Shown: one piece after another, positions 25,373 to 33,026 of the stretch
Numbering within the stretch: the first letter of the stretch is position 1
How the letters are laid out: each line of letters opens with the position of its first letter
Assembly (NCBI GenBank): GCA_963803085.1
Contig: CAWDLE010000006.1
Span: 1 to 64,000 of the forward strand
Origin: JACVRW01 sp963803085
GTDB lineage: Bacteria > Actinomycetota > Thermoleophilia > Solirubrobacterales > Thermoleophilaceae
Reading direction: 5' to 3'
Length of the DNA: 64,000 nucleotides
The notes under the pieces: model-generated
Seen by the model: the letters and a program-made list of their open reading frames with translations, nothing else
Databases searched by the model: none
Told to the model about the DNA's origin: nothing
Translations under genes and position numbers: made by a program

Positions 25373-25924
25373 ATGGTGCCCTCCCTCACGCGTCGCGAGG
25401 CGTTCGGCGGCGCAGCCGCGGCCCTCGTCCTCGCCTCCTGCGGCGGCGGTGACGATCCCCCGCCCGGCGGTGGGACCAAGCCCGGATCCGGTGCGGCGCT
25501 GCTCGGATCGCTGCTCGCGCTGGAGCACGCGGTTGTGGCGGCATACGCGGCGTGCGAGGAGGTGCTGCACGGCGACGCGCTGCGGAACGCCCGCGTGATT
25601 GCCGAGCAGGAGCGCCGGCACGTGGCTCGTCTGCAGGGGCTGATCAGAGACCTCGGTGGTGACCCACCGTCCGGCCGCAGTGCCGAGGAGTACGCCCGTA
25701 CCTTCCCGCAGCTGCGCGACGGCCGCGACGCGCTCCGCTTCGCCGAGGACTTGGAGCAGCGCCAGGTGCGCGCGTACCTCGAGGCGCTCGCGGAGCTGCC
25801 GGACCTCCGGCTACGCAGCGCCGCGGCCGAGATCGCCGCGGACGAGGGCGAGCACCTCGGCGCCGTGCGAGTGCTCCAGGGCCTGCCGGCGGCCGAGGGC
25901 CCCTTCGTGACGGGAGCGCTCTGA
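25373..25924 (+). CDS. Ferritin-like lipoprotein, probable Tat substrate
   Basis: 183 residues. The N-terminus SLTRREAFGGAAAALVLASC has a twin-Arg motif and a lipobox with C23, so the folded protein is probably exported by Tat and lipid-anchored. After a Gly/Pro linker comes a ferritin-like helical bundle (about 45-175) with two E/ExxH sites, EQERRHVARL and DEGEHLGAV, as in the DUF4439-type group. A metal-dependent oxidase or metal-binding role is likely but unproven. The next gene is a second ferritin-like protein starting within its stop codon, followed by tatA. Confidence 0.78.
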   Translation: MVPSLTRREAFGGAAAALVLASCGGGDDPPPGGGTKPGSGAALLGSLLALEHAVVAAYAACEEVLHGDALRNARVIAEQERRHVARLQGLIRDLGGDPPSGRSAEEYARTFPQLRDGRDALRFAEDLEQRQVRAYLEALAELPDLRLRSAAAEIAADEGEHLGAVRVLQGLPAAEGPFVTGAL

Positions 25925-26346
25925 TGGCCGCTCGCGCCGATGCCGAACTGCTGGAGGAACTGCTCGCGCTTGAGCAGCGGCTGATCTCCGCGTACGGGGG
26001 CGCGTTGGGGCGCGACGTGATCGACCCGGAGCTGGGCGAGACGCTCCTCGAGCACGAGAACGCGCACGTGGAGGCACTGCGGCGTGCGCTGCGCGAGACG
26101 GGAGCGGCTGGGTCGCCGCGGGCGACCGTGCGGCCTCCCGAGCTCAACTCGGCCCTGCGCGATCGCGCCGCCTTCGCTCGCTACGCCCTGGCGCGCGAGG
26201 CCGATGCGGTGGCCGGCTACAGGGTCGCGGTCGCGAAGATCTCGAACGCGAGCCTGCGCCAGGCACTCGGCTCGATCATGGCCTGCGAGGCCGCGCACGA
26301 GGTTGCTCTGCGCGAGTCATTAGGCGACCGCACGTTCGTGGACTAA
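25924..26346 (+). CDS. Ferritin-like protein, cytosolic paralogue
   Basis: 140 residues without signal peptide. Four-helix pattern with metal-ligand candidates LEQRLISAYGG, HENAHVEAL, AREADAVAGYRVA and CEAAHEVALRE, similar in plan to the preceding exported protein. ATG overlaps the preceding TGA by one base, so both are made from one message and may form a pair on the two sides of the membrane, or this one may be carried along by Tat with its partner; both are guesses. Confidence 0.75.
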   Translation: MAARADAELLEELLALEQRLISAYGGALGRDVIDPELGETLLEHENAHVEALRRALRETGAAGSPRATVRPPELNSALRDRAAFARYALAREADAVAGYRVAVAKISNASLRQALGSIMACEAAHEVALRESLGDRTFVD

Positions 26347-26349
26347 CCT
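26344..26349 (+). promoter_or_regulatory. -10-like TAACCT for tatA
   Basis: TAACCT overlaps the stop region of the ferritin-like gene and ends 8 bases before the tatA ATG; GGGG also precedes the ATG, so both leaderless and ribosome-bound starts are conceivable. Confidence 0.35.
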
Positions 26350-26357
26350 GAACGGGG

Positions 26358-26558
26358 ATGGGCTTCATTTCCGCACCTGGTCCGCTCGAGCTGATGGTGA
26401 TTCTCGTGGTCGCCCTGATCGTGCTCGGCCCGCAGAAGTTGCCGGAGGCGGCCCGCTCGGTCGGCAGGGGAATGCGTGAGCTGAAGGAGTCGCTCACCGC
26501 GGACGACGACGAGCGGGACGCGTACGACTACGACGAGCCTGGCGAGGCGAAGAGCTAG
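26358..26558 (+). CDS. tatA: Twin-arginine translocase subunit TatA/E
   Basis: 66 residues: a single N-terminal membrane helix (ELMVILVVALIVLGP), the hinge PQKLPEAARSVGRGMRELKE that forms the amphipathic helix, and an acidic tail. This is the pore-forming Tat component. It lies 11 bases after a gene pair whose first member carries a Tat-type signal, so substrate and transporter may be co-expressed. tatC is not in the window. Its stop abuts the convergent cysM stop with no gap. Confidence 0.93.
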   Translation: MGFISAPGPLELMVILVVALIVLGPQKLPEAARSVGRGMRELKESLTADDDERDAYDYDEPGEAKS

Positions 26559-27536
26559 CTACCAGAACGAGCCGCGCTCGAGCACGCCGTCGTCCTCGAG
26601 CTGCTCGACCGTCTTCGTGTAGACGCCCGAGCTGAGGTACTTCCAGCCGTCGTCGGGCGACACGAATACCACGTTGCCCTCGTCGAGCTCGTTCGCCACG
26701 CGCACGCAGATCGAGGCGATCGCGCCGGTGGAGACGCCCGCGAAGATGCCCTCCTCGCCCAGCAGCTTCTTGGTCCAGACCACGGCGTCGCGGTTCGAGA
26801 CGAAGATCTTCCTGTCCAGCAGCGAGAGGTCGATGATCGGCGGGATGTAGCCATCCTCGAGCGAGCGCAGGCCCTGGACGAGCTCACCCTGGAGCGGCTC
26901 GGCCGCCACGATCTGCGTGTCGGGGTCCTCCTCCCTGAAGCGCCGCGCGTTGCCCATCAACGTGCCGCCGGTGCCAAGGCCGGCCACGAACGCGGCCACG
27001 CCATCGAGCTCCTCGAGGATCTCGACCGCGGTGCCGTTGTAGTGAGCGTCCGGGTTCGCCTGGTTCCCGTACTGGTAGGGCATGTAGTAGCTCGAGTCGG
27101 CCGCCGCCATCTCGAGTGCCATCGCCACCGCGCCGTTCGAGCCCTGCTCGCCGGGCGAGTAGACGATCTCGGCGCCGTACATCTGAAGCAGCTGGGTGCG
27201 CTCGGCGGTCACGTTGTCCGGCATCACCACCTTGAGCGGGTAGCCCTTGCGCCGGCAGATCATCGCGAGCGAGATTCCGGTATTGCCGGAGGTCGGCTCG
27301 AGGATCGTCTGGCCGGGCGCGATCTGCCCGGTCTCCTCGGCGCGCTCGATCATCGAGCGCGCCACGCGATCCTTCACCGACCCGGTCGGGTTGTAGCCCT
27401 CCAGCTTGGCGTAGATGCGCACGCCGGGCTTCGGGCTGAGCCGCCGTAGCTCGACGAGCGGCGTGTTGCCGATCGCCTGGACGATGTCGCCGTACTTCCC
27501 GCCGCACGGCCTGTTGTCGAGGCGCGGATCCAGCAC
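26559..27536 (-). CDS. cysM: Cysteine synthase, CysM/CysO-thiocarboxylate type
   Basis: 325-residue PLP enzyme. PLP Lys is in NPTGSVKDRV; PTSGNTGISLAM and GLGTGGTLMG bind cofactor; FAGVSTGAI follows. Segments GLRSLEDGYIPPI and LLDRKIFVSNRDAV resemble Mycobacterium CysM, which uses O-phosphoserine and CysO thiocarboxylate instead of sulfide; mec, cysO and a ThiF-type gene nearby support this. The GTG start lies 7 bases after TACACT, so the message is probably leaderless, with a 16-base motif shared with the rhodanese-ThiF gene overlapping the start. O-acetylserine sulfhydrylase activity is not excluded. Confidence 0.88.
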   Translation of the reverse strand: MLDPRLDNRPCGGKYGDIVQAIGNTPLVELRRLSPKPGVRIYAKLEGYNPTGSVKDRVARSMIERAEETGQIAPGQTILEPTSGNTGISLAMICRRKGYPLKVVMPDNVTAERTQLLQMYGAEIVYSPGEQGSNGAVAMALEMAAADSSYYMPYQYGNQANPDAHYNGTAVEILEELDGVAAFVAGLGTGGTLMGNARRFREEDPDTQIVAAEPLQGELVQGLRSLEDGYIPPIIDLSLLDRKIFVSNRDAVVWTKKLLGEEGIFAGVSTGAIASICVRVANELDEGNVVFVSPDDGWKYLSSGVYTKTVEQLEDDGVLERGSFW

Positions 27537-27550
27537 TTCAGAAAGTGTAG
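27535..27550 (-). promoter_or_regulatory. Shared sulfur-gene motif, cysM copy
   Basis: Minus-strand CTACACTTTCTGAAGT, identical over 16 bases to the copy at 30348-30363 before the rhodanese-ThiF gene. It combines a -10-like TACACT with the dyad ACTT-TCTG-AAGT and overlaps the cysM start codon. Confidence 0.6.
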
Positions 27551-27575
27551 TACCCGGTCACACGGGGCTGGACGG

Positions 27576-27962
27576 TTAGGCGCGCGGCTCCAGGTAGAAG
27601 AGCTCGGCCGACACGTCGCGCTTCGTGTCGATGCCGGAGACGAACGCCCGGACCTTGCGGCCGGTGATCTGCTCGACCGTCCCGACGAACTGCTCCTCGT
27701 TCAGGTGCTGGAAGTGCATGCGCAGGTCGCGCAGCCGCTCGTACTCACCCGCGTCGACCATGAGGCGCTCGATGCGAGTGAGGCTGTGCTCGAGCGTGGA
27801 GACGATCAGGTCGGGGCCGGCGAAGTTCGTCTTGGTCTTCGTCGGGCCGCGCCCGAACAGCTCCTTGTAGAGCCGCACCATCGCGTTCGACAGCTCGACC
27901 ATCATCAGCCCTGTCCGCTCATCGTCCGTGCCGACCGGCCGCTGCGAAGCGTGTGTGTCCAT
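27576..27962 (-). CDS. DUF2294 family protein
   Basis: 128 residues. The central segment, LYKELFGRGPTKTKTNFAGP with LEHSLTRIERLMVDAG and VEQITGRKVRAFVSGIDTKR, fits DUF2294, a small domain of unknown role. Soluble. Sits between cysM and a cupin gene on the same strand with short gaps, so possible co-transcription with the cupin-GNAT-cysO-ThiF run, but a separate promoter is equally likely. Confidence 0.72.
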   Translation of the reverse strand: MDTHASQRPVGTDDERTGLMMVELSNAMVRLYKELFGRGPTKTKTNFAGPDLIVSTLEHSLTRIERLMVDAGEYERLRDLRMHFQHLNEEQFVGTVEQITGRKVRAFVSGIDTKRDVSAELFYLEPRA

Positions 27963-27984
27963 AGCGCGTTTGGGGGACTCGGGA

Positions 27985-28347
27985 CTACCCGATTAGGTAC
28001 GTGTCCTCGTGCGAATACGGCGGCGAGCAGCAGCACAGAAGCCGGAGCGGCTCGTCACCCGTGTTCCAGAGCTTGTGCGCCGTTCCGGGCGAGATCACCA
28101 CGGTGTCGCCCACCGTCACCTCGCTCTCCTCGCCGCCGAGCCGCAGCCGTCCACTGCCGTGCGTGAACAGGTAGATCTCCTCTGACGCGCGGTGGTAGTG
28201 CTCCTCCGTCTCGCCACCCGGCGGCACGGTCGCCTCGGCGAGGCTCTGGTTCTGCGAGTTGCCGGTCGGGACGCCGGCCAGCTCCCGGATCTCGGAGCCG
28301 TCCTTGGTCGTGAACGCCTCCACCCTGCCGAGGTTCTCGATGCGCAT
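27985..28347 (-). CDS. Single-domain cupin
   Basis: 120 residues. Cupin motif 1 is GGETEEHYHRASEEIYLFTH (two His and a Glu as metal ligands); motif 2 is GDTVVISPGTAHKLWNTG. Ends in CCCSPPYSHEDTYLIG with three consecutive Cys, unusual for the family. Could be a small-molecule isomerase, a dioxygenase or a metal sensor; sequence does not say. TAGCCT ends 6 bases before the ATG, so it probably has its own leaderless start. Confidence 0.8.
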   Translation of the reverse strand: MRIENLGRVEAFTTKDGSEIRELAGVPTGNSQNQSLAEATVPPGGETEEHYHRASEEIYLFTHGSGRLRLGGEESEVTVGDTVVISPGTAHKLWNTGDEPLRLLCCCSPPYSHEDTYLIG

Positions 28348-28349
28348 GG

Positions 28350-28841
28350 TCAGAGGCTACGGCGGTAGCGGACCTCGGGCAGGTGCGCCCACACGTCCTC
28401 GGTCTTCTCAGCTCCGTCGCGCGTGAAGCCGACGCGCTCGTAGAAGGCGTTCGCGCGCTCGTTGGCGGCGAAGGACCAGACCGTAGCCTCCGTGCAGCCG
28501 CGCTCGCGCAGCGAGCGGAGCGCCGCTGCCATCAGCTCGCGTCCGGTGCCCTGGCCCCAGCGGCCGGCGGCCACGAAGAAGCTGCGGATCTCACCAACGG
28601 ACGCCTCTGCGTCGTGGTCGCGGCTCTCGCCGGAGGTGCTCAAGCCGAGCAGCTCGCCGTCGTCCTCAGCGAGCAGCATCGACACCGCGGGGTCCTCGAT
28701 CAGGGCGAACCAACGGTCGGCGTCCGGCTGGGGGAACTCATGCCCGGGCGGCAGCAGCTCCGTGAAGGCAGCACGCGCCGACTCGTCCCACATGCGCTCG
28801 CAGACCGGCTGGTCGCGCCGCTCTGCCGGGCGGATGATCAG
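28350..28841 (-). CDS. GNAT acetyltransferase, probable CTG start
   Basis: Acetyl-CoA-dependent transferase. Motif A is FVAAGRWGQGTGRELMAAAL; the C-terminal AANERANAFYERVGF is typical. The first ATG (28793) cuts off the first beta strand; reading back, IIRPAERRDQPVCER precedes it, which is the normal GNAT opening, and the only codon that starts it is CTG 28841 in a CTGA overlap with the stop of cysO. So I extend the gene there (163 residues). Substrate unknown. Confidence 0.8.
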   Translation of the reverse strand: MIIRPAERRDQPVCERMWDESARAAFTELLPPGHEFPQPDADRWFALIEDPAVSMLLAEDDGELLGLSTSGESRDHDAEASVGEIRSFFVAAGRWGQGTGRELMAAALRSLRERGCTEATVWSFAANERANAFYERVGFTRDGAEKTEDVWAHLPEVRYRRSL

Positions 28842-29116
28842 CGGCTGCCGCCGGCCATGGCCGGCAGGATCACGATCGTGTCGCTGTCCGAGACGCCGGT
28901 CTCGAGGCCCTGGAGCACCCGCACGTCCTCGTCGTTGAGGTAGACGTTCACGTAGCGGTTCAGCTCGCCGTCCTCGGAGAACAGCTGGGACTCGGTGGCC
29001 GGGTGCTGCGAGGCGAGCGAGCGCAGCACCTCGCCGACGTTCGCACCGGGGGCCTCCACTTCCTTCTCGCCGCCGACACTGCCCCGGAGGACCGGGGGAA
29101 TCTTGATCGTGCTCAT
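28838..29116 (-). CDS. cysO: CysO-like ubiquitin-fold sulfur carrier
   Basis: 92-residue MoaD/ThiS-fold carrier. RYVNVYLNDEDVRVLQGLET and IVILPAMAGG closely parallel mycobacterial CysO, whose C-terminal glycine becomes a thiocarboxylate that feeds CysM. Unlike that protein, it does not end in Gly-Gly: two extra residues, Ser-Arg, follow (residues 91-92), so the C-terminus must be trimmed before activation; the Mec-type JAMM protease is the obvious candidate. Located 13 bases after the rhodanese-ThiF gene, which would adenylate and sulfurate it. Confidence 0.88.
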   Translation of the reverse strand: MSTIKIPPVLRGSVGGEKEVEAPGANVGEVLRSLASQHPATESQLFSEDGELNRYVNVYLNDEDVRVLQGLETGVSDSDTIVILPAMAGGSR

Positions 29117-29129
29117 CGCGCGCAGCAGC

Positions 29130-30314
29130 CTAGCCAGCGCCCGCGCAGAACGCCTCGTAGTCCGGGAACACGCCCATCTCCTCGTCGGAGATGGCCTCCG
29201 GCTCGCGAGAGCAGATCGGGCAGTCCGGATCGCGGCGGACCTTCAGCTCGGTGAAGGTCGTGCCGAGCGCGTCGTAGAGCAGCAGCCGGCCGGCCATCGT
29301 GTCGCCGGCGCCCGTGATCAGCTTGATCACCTCGACCGACTGGAGCAGACCCATCACGCCCGGCAGCACGCCGAGCACGCCCGCGGCGCCGCACGACGGC
29401 GCCAGCTCGGCCGGCGGGGGCGTCGGGTAGAGGCAGCGGTAGCACGGGCCCTCGTACGGGTGGAACACCGACAGCTGACCCTCGAAGCCGAGGATCGAAG
29501 CCGATACCACCGGCGTCTGCGTGCGGACGCTCGCGTCGTTGAGGAGATAGCGCGTGGGGAAGTTGTCGAGGCCGTCGACGATCACGTCGTAGCCGTCGAT
29601 GATCTCCATGATGTTGTCGGCACCGAGCCGGACGGGGTACTTCACGACGTTCACGTCCGGGTTGATCTCGTGGATCGAGATCTCCGCGGAGTCGACCTTC
29701 GGCACGCCGATGCGGTCGTTCGAGTGCGCCACCTGGCGCTGGAGGTTCGAGAGGTCGACCACGTCGTTGTCGACGATGCCGAGCGTGCCCACACCCGCGG
29801 CCGCCAGGTAGAGCGCGGCCGGAGAGCCGAGGCCACCGGCGCCGAGCAGGAGGACCTTCGCGTCGAGCAGCTTCAGCTGCCCCTCGAGGCCGACCTCCGG
29901 CACCAGCAGGTGGCGCGAGTAGCGCTCGCGCTGCTCGGCGGTGAGCGCGCGTGGGACCTCGACCTCGTAGCCGCGGTCCTTCCAGAGCGTGATGCCACCG
30001 CGCATGGACGCCACGTCCTCGTAACCGAGGAGCTCCTGAAGCGTGTGGGCGGCGAGGGCCGAGCGGTTCCCGGAGGCGCAGTAGAGGATCACGCGCTTGG
30101 AGCGGTCGGAGACGGCGCCCTCGATGCGCGACTCGAGATGTCCGCGCGGAACGTGCACGGCACCCGGGACGTGGGCCTCCTCGAACTCGTGCTGCTCGCG
30201 AACGTCGACGATCACCGCGCCGTTGCCGTTCTGGGACAGGGCGTGGACGTCCTTCGGATCGACTTCCTCGATCTGCTCCTTGACCTTGCGAATCAGCTCT
30301 GCGCCGGACGCCAT
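29130..30314 (-). CDS. Rhodanese-ThiF/MoeB fusion, sulfur-carrier activating enzyme
   Basis: 394 residues. N-terminal rhodanese (about 15-115) with active-site C79 in LYCASGNRSA; C-terminal ThiF/MoeB adenylyltransferase with LLGAGGLGSPAALYLAAAG, RQVAHSNDRIG and zinc pairs GPCYRCLYP and DCPICS. Activates the C-terminus of a ubiquitin-like carrier and passes sulfur to it, the MoeZ role. The domain order is reversed relative to mycobacterial MoeZ, which has rhodanese last. GAGG 8 bases before the ATG gives a normal start; a 16-base motif shared with cysM lies 34-49 bases upstream. Confidence 0.9.
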   Translation of the reverse strand: MASGAELIRKVKEQIEEVDPKDVHALSQNGNGAVIVDVREQHEFEEAHVPGAVHVPRGHLESRIEGAVSDRSKRVILYCASGNRSALAAHTLQELLGYEDVASMRGGITLWKDRGYEVEVPRALTAEQRERYSRHLLVPEVGLEGQLKLLDAKVLLLGAGGLGSPAALYLAAAGVGTLGIVDNDVVDLSNLQRQVAHSNDRIGVPKVDSAEISIHEINPDVNVVKYPVRLGADNIMEIIDGYDVIVDGLDNFPTRYLLNDASVRTQTPVVSASILGFEGQLSVFHPYEGPCYRCLYPTPPPAELAPSCGAAGVLGVLPGVMGLLQSVEVIKLITGAGDTMAGRLLLYDALGTTFTELKVRRDPDCPICSREPEAISDEEMGVFPDYEAFCAGAG

Positions 30315-30347
30315 TCCAAATACCTCAAAAGCCAGTCGGGTTTCAAT

Positions 30348-30363
30348 ACTTCAGAAAGTGTAG
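30348..30363 (-). promoter_or_regulatory. Shared sulfur-gene motif, rhodanese-ThiF copy
   Basis: Second exact copy of CTACACTTTCTGAAGT (minus strand). Here TACACT would start a leader of about 35 bases that ends with a GAGG ribosome site before ATG 30314. Confidence 0.6.
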
Positions 30364-30379
30364 CGCCCCACAACGGCAA

Positions 30380-30405
30380 CCGGGGCGCCCTTTCGGACGC
30401 CCCGG
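30380..30405. terminator. Strong GC hairpin in divergent region
   Basis: CCGGGGCG / CCCTTTCGGA / CGCCCCGG: perfect 8-base arms and a 10-base loop, no U tract. It lies between two divergent genes, so it is not an end-of-operon terminator; it may be a leader hairpin or a stop for antisense transcription. Confidence 0.45.
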
Positions 30406-30498
30406 CAGAAGACCCAGACCTAGATTGTGCGGAAGCCCCTGGCAGCAACACCTGCTGAAGCCTCACCAAGAGTTTCGTCTTTCGGGCCCCCTGCCGAT

Positions 30499-30519
30499 AT
30501 GGGGTGGAGACCCCATTTG
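30499..30519. promoter_or_regulatory. Dyad with CCCCATTTG motif before kinase gene
   Basis: ATGGGGT-GGAG-ACCCCAT (30499-30516) is a perfect 7-base dyad continuing into TTG. GACCCCATTTG (30509-30519) recurs at 50448-50458 upstream of a secreted lipase. It could be a regulator site or a leader hairpin of the two-component operon. Confidence 0.35.
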
Positions 30520-30543
30520 TCCCGACGGGGCCTGTTCCGATCC

Positions 30544-31569
30544 ATGAAGAGACCCTCTATGACGCGACGCGACGATTCCCTCATCGGCCAGATAGTGGCC
30601 GCCAACGTGGTTCTCGTCGCCCTAACGCTCCTGGCCGCCAGCCTCGCGGCGGGTCTCGATCTCAACATCGACGACCAGCGCTGGTCGTTTCTGATCCTCG
30701 CCCTGGCGATCGTGCTCACGCTGTGCGTGAACCTGTGGATGCTTCAGCGCCGCTTCGCGCCGCTCGAGCGTCTCATCAAGCGCATCGAGAGCATCGATCC
30801 AGCCGAGCCTGCCACCCACCAGCTCACATCCTCCGATCCGGTCGAGGAGATCGACAGGCTCTCGACCTCGTTCAACCGCCTGCTCGAGCGCATCGAGGAG
30901 GAGCGGCGCCGCTCCGGCACGCTCGCGATGCGCGCGCAGGAGGAGGAGCGCCGCCGACTGGCGCGCGACCTCCACGACGAGGTGAACCAGGCGCTCACCG
31001 CCATCCTGCTGCGCCTCGAGGCGCTGTCCCAGGACAGCCCGCCCGACCGCGTGGACGAGGTGGCCGAGCTCAAGCGGCTCGTGAACCAGGCGATGGAAGA
31101 GCTGCTCAACCTGGCACGCCAGCTGCGCCCGACCGCGCTCGACGACCACGGCCTGATGCCGGCGATCGAGACGCAGCTAAAGCGCTTCTCCGCGCGCACG
31201 GGAGTCGAGGTGCGCGTGACCAACGAGGGCGAGCCCGAGACGCTCCCCGAGGACGTCCAGACCGCGGTCTACCGAATCCTTCAGGAGGCCCTCGCGAACA
31301 TCGGCCGGCACGCCGGCGCCACGGCCGTGTCCGTGGAGATCGAGGTGGACGAGGAGCGGCTCGAGCTCCGCATCCGCGACGACGGTGAGGGCTTCGACCC
31401 CTCGTCGGTGGTCCGCGGCGCCAGCAACGGCGGCGGCGCCGGACTCGGCCTCAGTGGGATGGTCGAGCGCGCACGTCTGGCCGGTGGCGAGCTCGACATC
31501 CGCTCCGCGCCCGGCGGCGGGACGACTGTGACGCTGCGCATCGGGCGGCTCGTGCGGGTGGCTTCGTGA
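30544..31569 (+). CDS. Sensor histidine kinase, NarL/DesK type
   Basis: 341 residues from ATG 30544 (ATG 30559 and a GTG at 30427 are alternatives). Two membrane helices (VVLVALTLLAASLAAGL and FLILALAIVLTLCVNL) with almost no loop between them, then a HAMP-like linker, a HisKA_3 box with the phosphorylated His in RRLARDLHDEVNQALTAILL, and an ATPase domain with RDDGEGFDP and GGAGLGLSGM. The tiny extracytoplasmic part suggests sensing within the membrane. GTGA overlap with the response regulator gene gives a matched pair. Confidence 0.92.
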   Translation: MKRPSMTRRDDSLIGQIVAANVVLVALTLLAASLAAGLDLNIDDQRWSFLILALAIVLTLCVNLWMLQRRFAPLERLIKRIESIDPAEPATHQLTSSDPVEEIDRLSTSFNRLLERIEEERRRSGTLAMRAQEEERRRLARDLHDEVNQALTAILLRLEALSQDSPPDRVDEVAELKRLVNQAMEELLNLARQLRPTALDDHGLMPAIETQLKRFSARTGVEVRVTNEGEPETLPEDVQTAVYRILQEALANIGRHAGATAVSVEIEVDEERLELRIRDDGEGFDPSSVVRGASNGGGAGLGLSGMVERARLAGGELDIRSAPGGGTTVTLRIGRLVRVAS

Positions 31570-32198
31570 TCCGAGTCCTGATCGCCGACGACCACGGCAT
31601 CGTGCGCTCCGGCCTGCGCATGCTGATCGACAGGCAGTCCGACATGGAGGTCGTGGCTGAGGTGGAGGACGGCGTGGCCGCGCTCGAGAGCGCTCAGCAG
31701 CACCGGCCCACCGTGGCCGTGCTCGACGTTTCGATGCCGCGCATGACTGGGCTTCAGGCGGCGCGCGAGATTCGCGCCCACGCTCCCGACACACGCGTTG
31801 TGATGCTCTCGATGCACGACGACGAGCGCTACTTCCTCGAAGGCCTCGAGGCGGGGGCCGCAGGCTACGTGCTGAAGCGCGCAGCCGACACCGACCTGAT
31901 CGACGCCGTTCGGACCGTTGCGGACGGCCGGACCTTCCTCTCCGACGACGCTCAGCGCGCGCTGATGGACGAGTGGCTCGATGGCGCCACGGAGGTGGAC
32001 GAGCCGCTCACCCCGCGCGAGCTCGAGATCGTGAAGCTGATCGCCGAGGCCTACACGAACAAGCAGATCGCGGAGACGCTGAAGCTCTCAGAGAAGACCG
32101 TCGAGTCGCACCGCACGAACGTCTTCGGCAAGCTCGGCATGCGCGACCGCGTGGAGATCGTGCGCTACGCGATCCGGCGCGGGCTCGTCGAGCCGTAG
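31566..32198 (+). CDS. LuxR/NarL-type response regulator
   Basis: 210 residues. Receiver domain with acidic pair IADDHG, phosphorylated Asp in VAVLDVSMPRM and Lys in GYVLKRAA; C-terminal LuxR helix-turn-helix LTPRELEIVKLIAEAYTNKQ then IAETLKLSEKTVESHRTNVF. Partner of the upstream kinase. Target genes unknown; the convergent ctaG gene overlaps its 3' end by 34 bases, and sco1 lies close by, so respiratory control is a reasonable guess only. Confidence 0.93.
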   Translation: MIRVLIADDHGIVRSGLRMLIDRQSDMEVVAEVEDGVAALESAQQHRPTVAVLDVSMPRMTGLQAAREIRAHAPDTRVVMLSMHDDERYFLEGLEAGAAGYVLKRAADTDLIDAVRTVADGRTFLSDDAQRALMDEWLDGATEVDEPLTPRELEIVKLIAEAYTNKQIAETLKLSEKTVESHRTNVFGKLGMRDRVEIVRYAIRRGLVEP

Positions 32199-32989
32199 GC
32201 CTCCTCAGCTTCGGCGAGGTCGTGATCCTCTGCCGAGCGCCAGAAGAAGAAGGCCACGGCGGCCAGCATGATGATCACGTCGAGGCTCATCATCAGCCCG
32301 CCCGCGATCTGCTGGTCCTCGAGCGGCTTCAGGCCGTGCTGTGACGTGCGCCCCACGTACCAGTCGTAGGCGGGGGCGCGCATGGCGATGAATGCCGCGC
32401 CCAGGAACATGCCGACCACTCGCGCTCCGACGATGTGCCCGGCCTTCCAGAGCTCGCCGCGAAGGCGCCGGCGGGTCGGCTCGAGCGCAGGGATCCAGAC
32501 GAGGATCGCGATGAAGAAGAAGGACTGGTGTTGCAGGGCGTGCACGAGCGGGTGGTGGAGCGCGGCCTCGAACGCCGGGGCGAAGTGCCAGCCGTAGAGG
32601 ACGAGCGCGTAGGTGGCGATGGCACCGAGGGGCGTAGTGAGCGTGTGCATCACGCGGCGCAGCGTCTTGCGGCGGGCGAGCGCCACCATGGCCGGTTTCG
32701 GCAGAAAGAAGAAGATCACCGGGGCACGCAGGCCCACGAGGATGAGCGGGGCGCCGAGCTCGGCGAGCAGCAGGTGCTGGGCCATGTGCGCCGAGAGCAG
32801 ATCCTCGGCGAGGTTGTCGAGCGGCGAGATCAGCGCAACGGTCCAGAGCGCCACTCCTCCGTAGAAGGCGGCCTGCTGGAAGCGGCTGACCTCGAGGCCG
32901 CGGCCGCGCGCCACGCCCACCGCGCGGACGTAGAGGGCCACGCCGATGCCTAGGAAGGCGAGTACTCCCGGGTCGAGGGTAATCGACAC
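32165..32989 (-). CDS. ctaG: CtaG-type cytochrome c oxidase assembly protein
   Basis: About 274 residues with seven or so membrane helices. Family-like segments: LISPLDNLAEDLLSAHMAQH, LLLAELGAPLILVG, YALVLYGWHFAPAFEAALHH and FIAILVWIPALEPTRR, with conserved membrane His residues for copper. It delivers copper to the aa3/caa3 oxidase in Gram-positive bacteria. Start unclear: GTG 32989 has CACAAT 7 bases upstream and avoids overlap with the divergent GNAT gene; ATG 33040 with a GGAG site and 33076 are alternatives. Confidence 0.85.
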   Translation of the reverse strand: MSITLDPGVLAFLGIGVALYVRAVGVARGRGLEVSRFQQAAFYGGVALWTVALISPLDNLAEDLLSAHMAQHLLLAELGAPLILVGLRAPVIFFFLPKPAMVALARRKTLRRVMHTLTTPLGAIATYALVLYGWHFAPAFEAALHHPLVHALQHQSFFFIAILVWIPALEPTRRRLRGELWKAGHIVGARVVGMFLGAAFIAMRAPAYDWYVGRTSQHGLKPLEDQQIAGGLMMSLDVIIMLAAVAFFFWRSAEDHDLAEAEEAYGSTSPRRIA

Positions 32990-33026
32990 GCCCCCGATTG
33001 TGACGCTCGGCGATGCTTTCGCCTCA

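Noticed and set aside
30380..30405. Rho-independent terminator or riboswitch before the kinase gene
   Set aside because: No U tract and no recognisable riboswitch fold; only the hairpin itself is reported.
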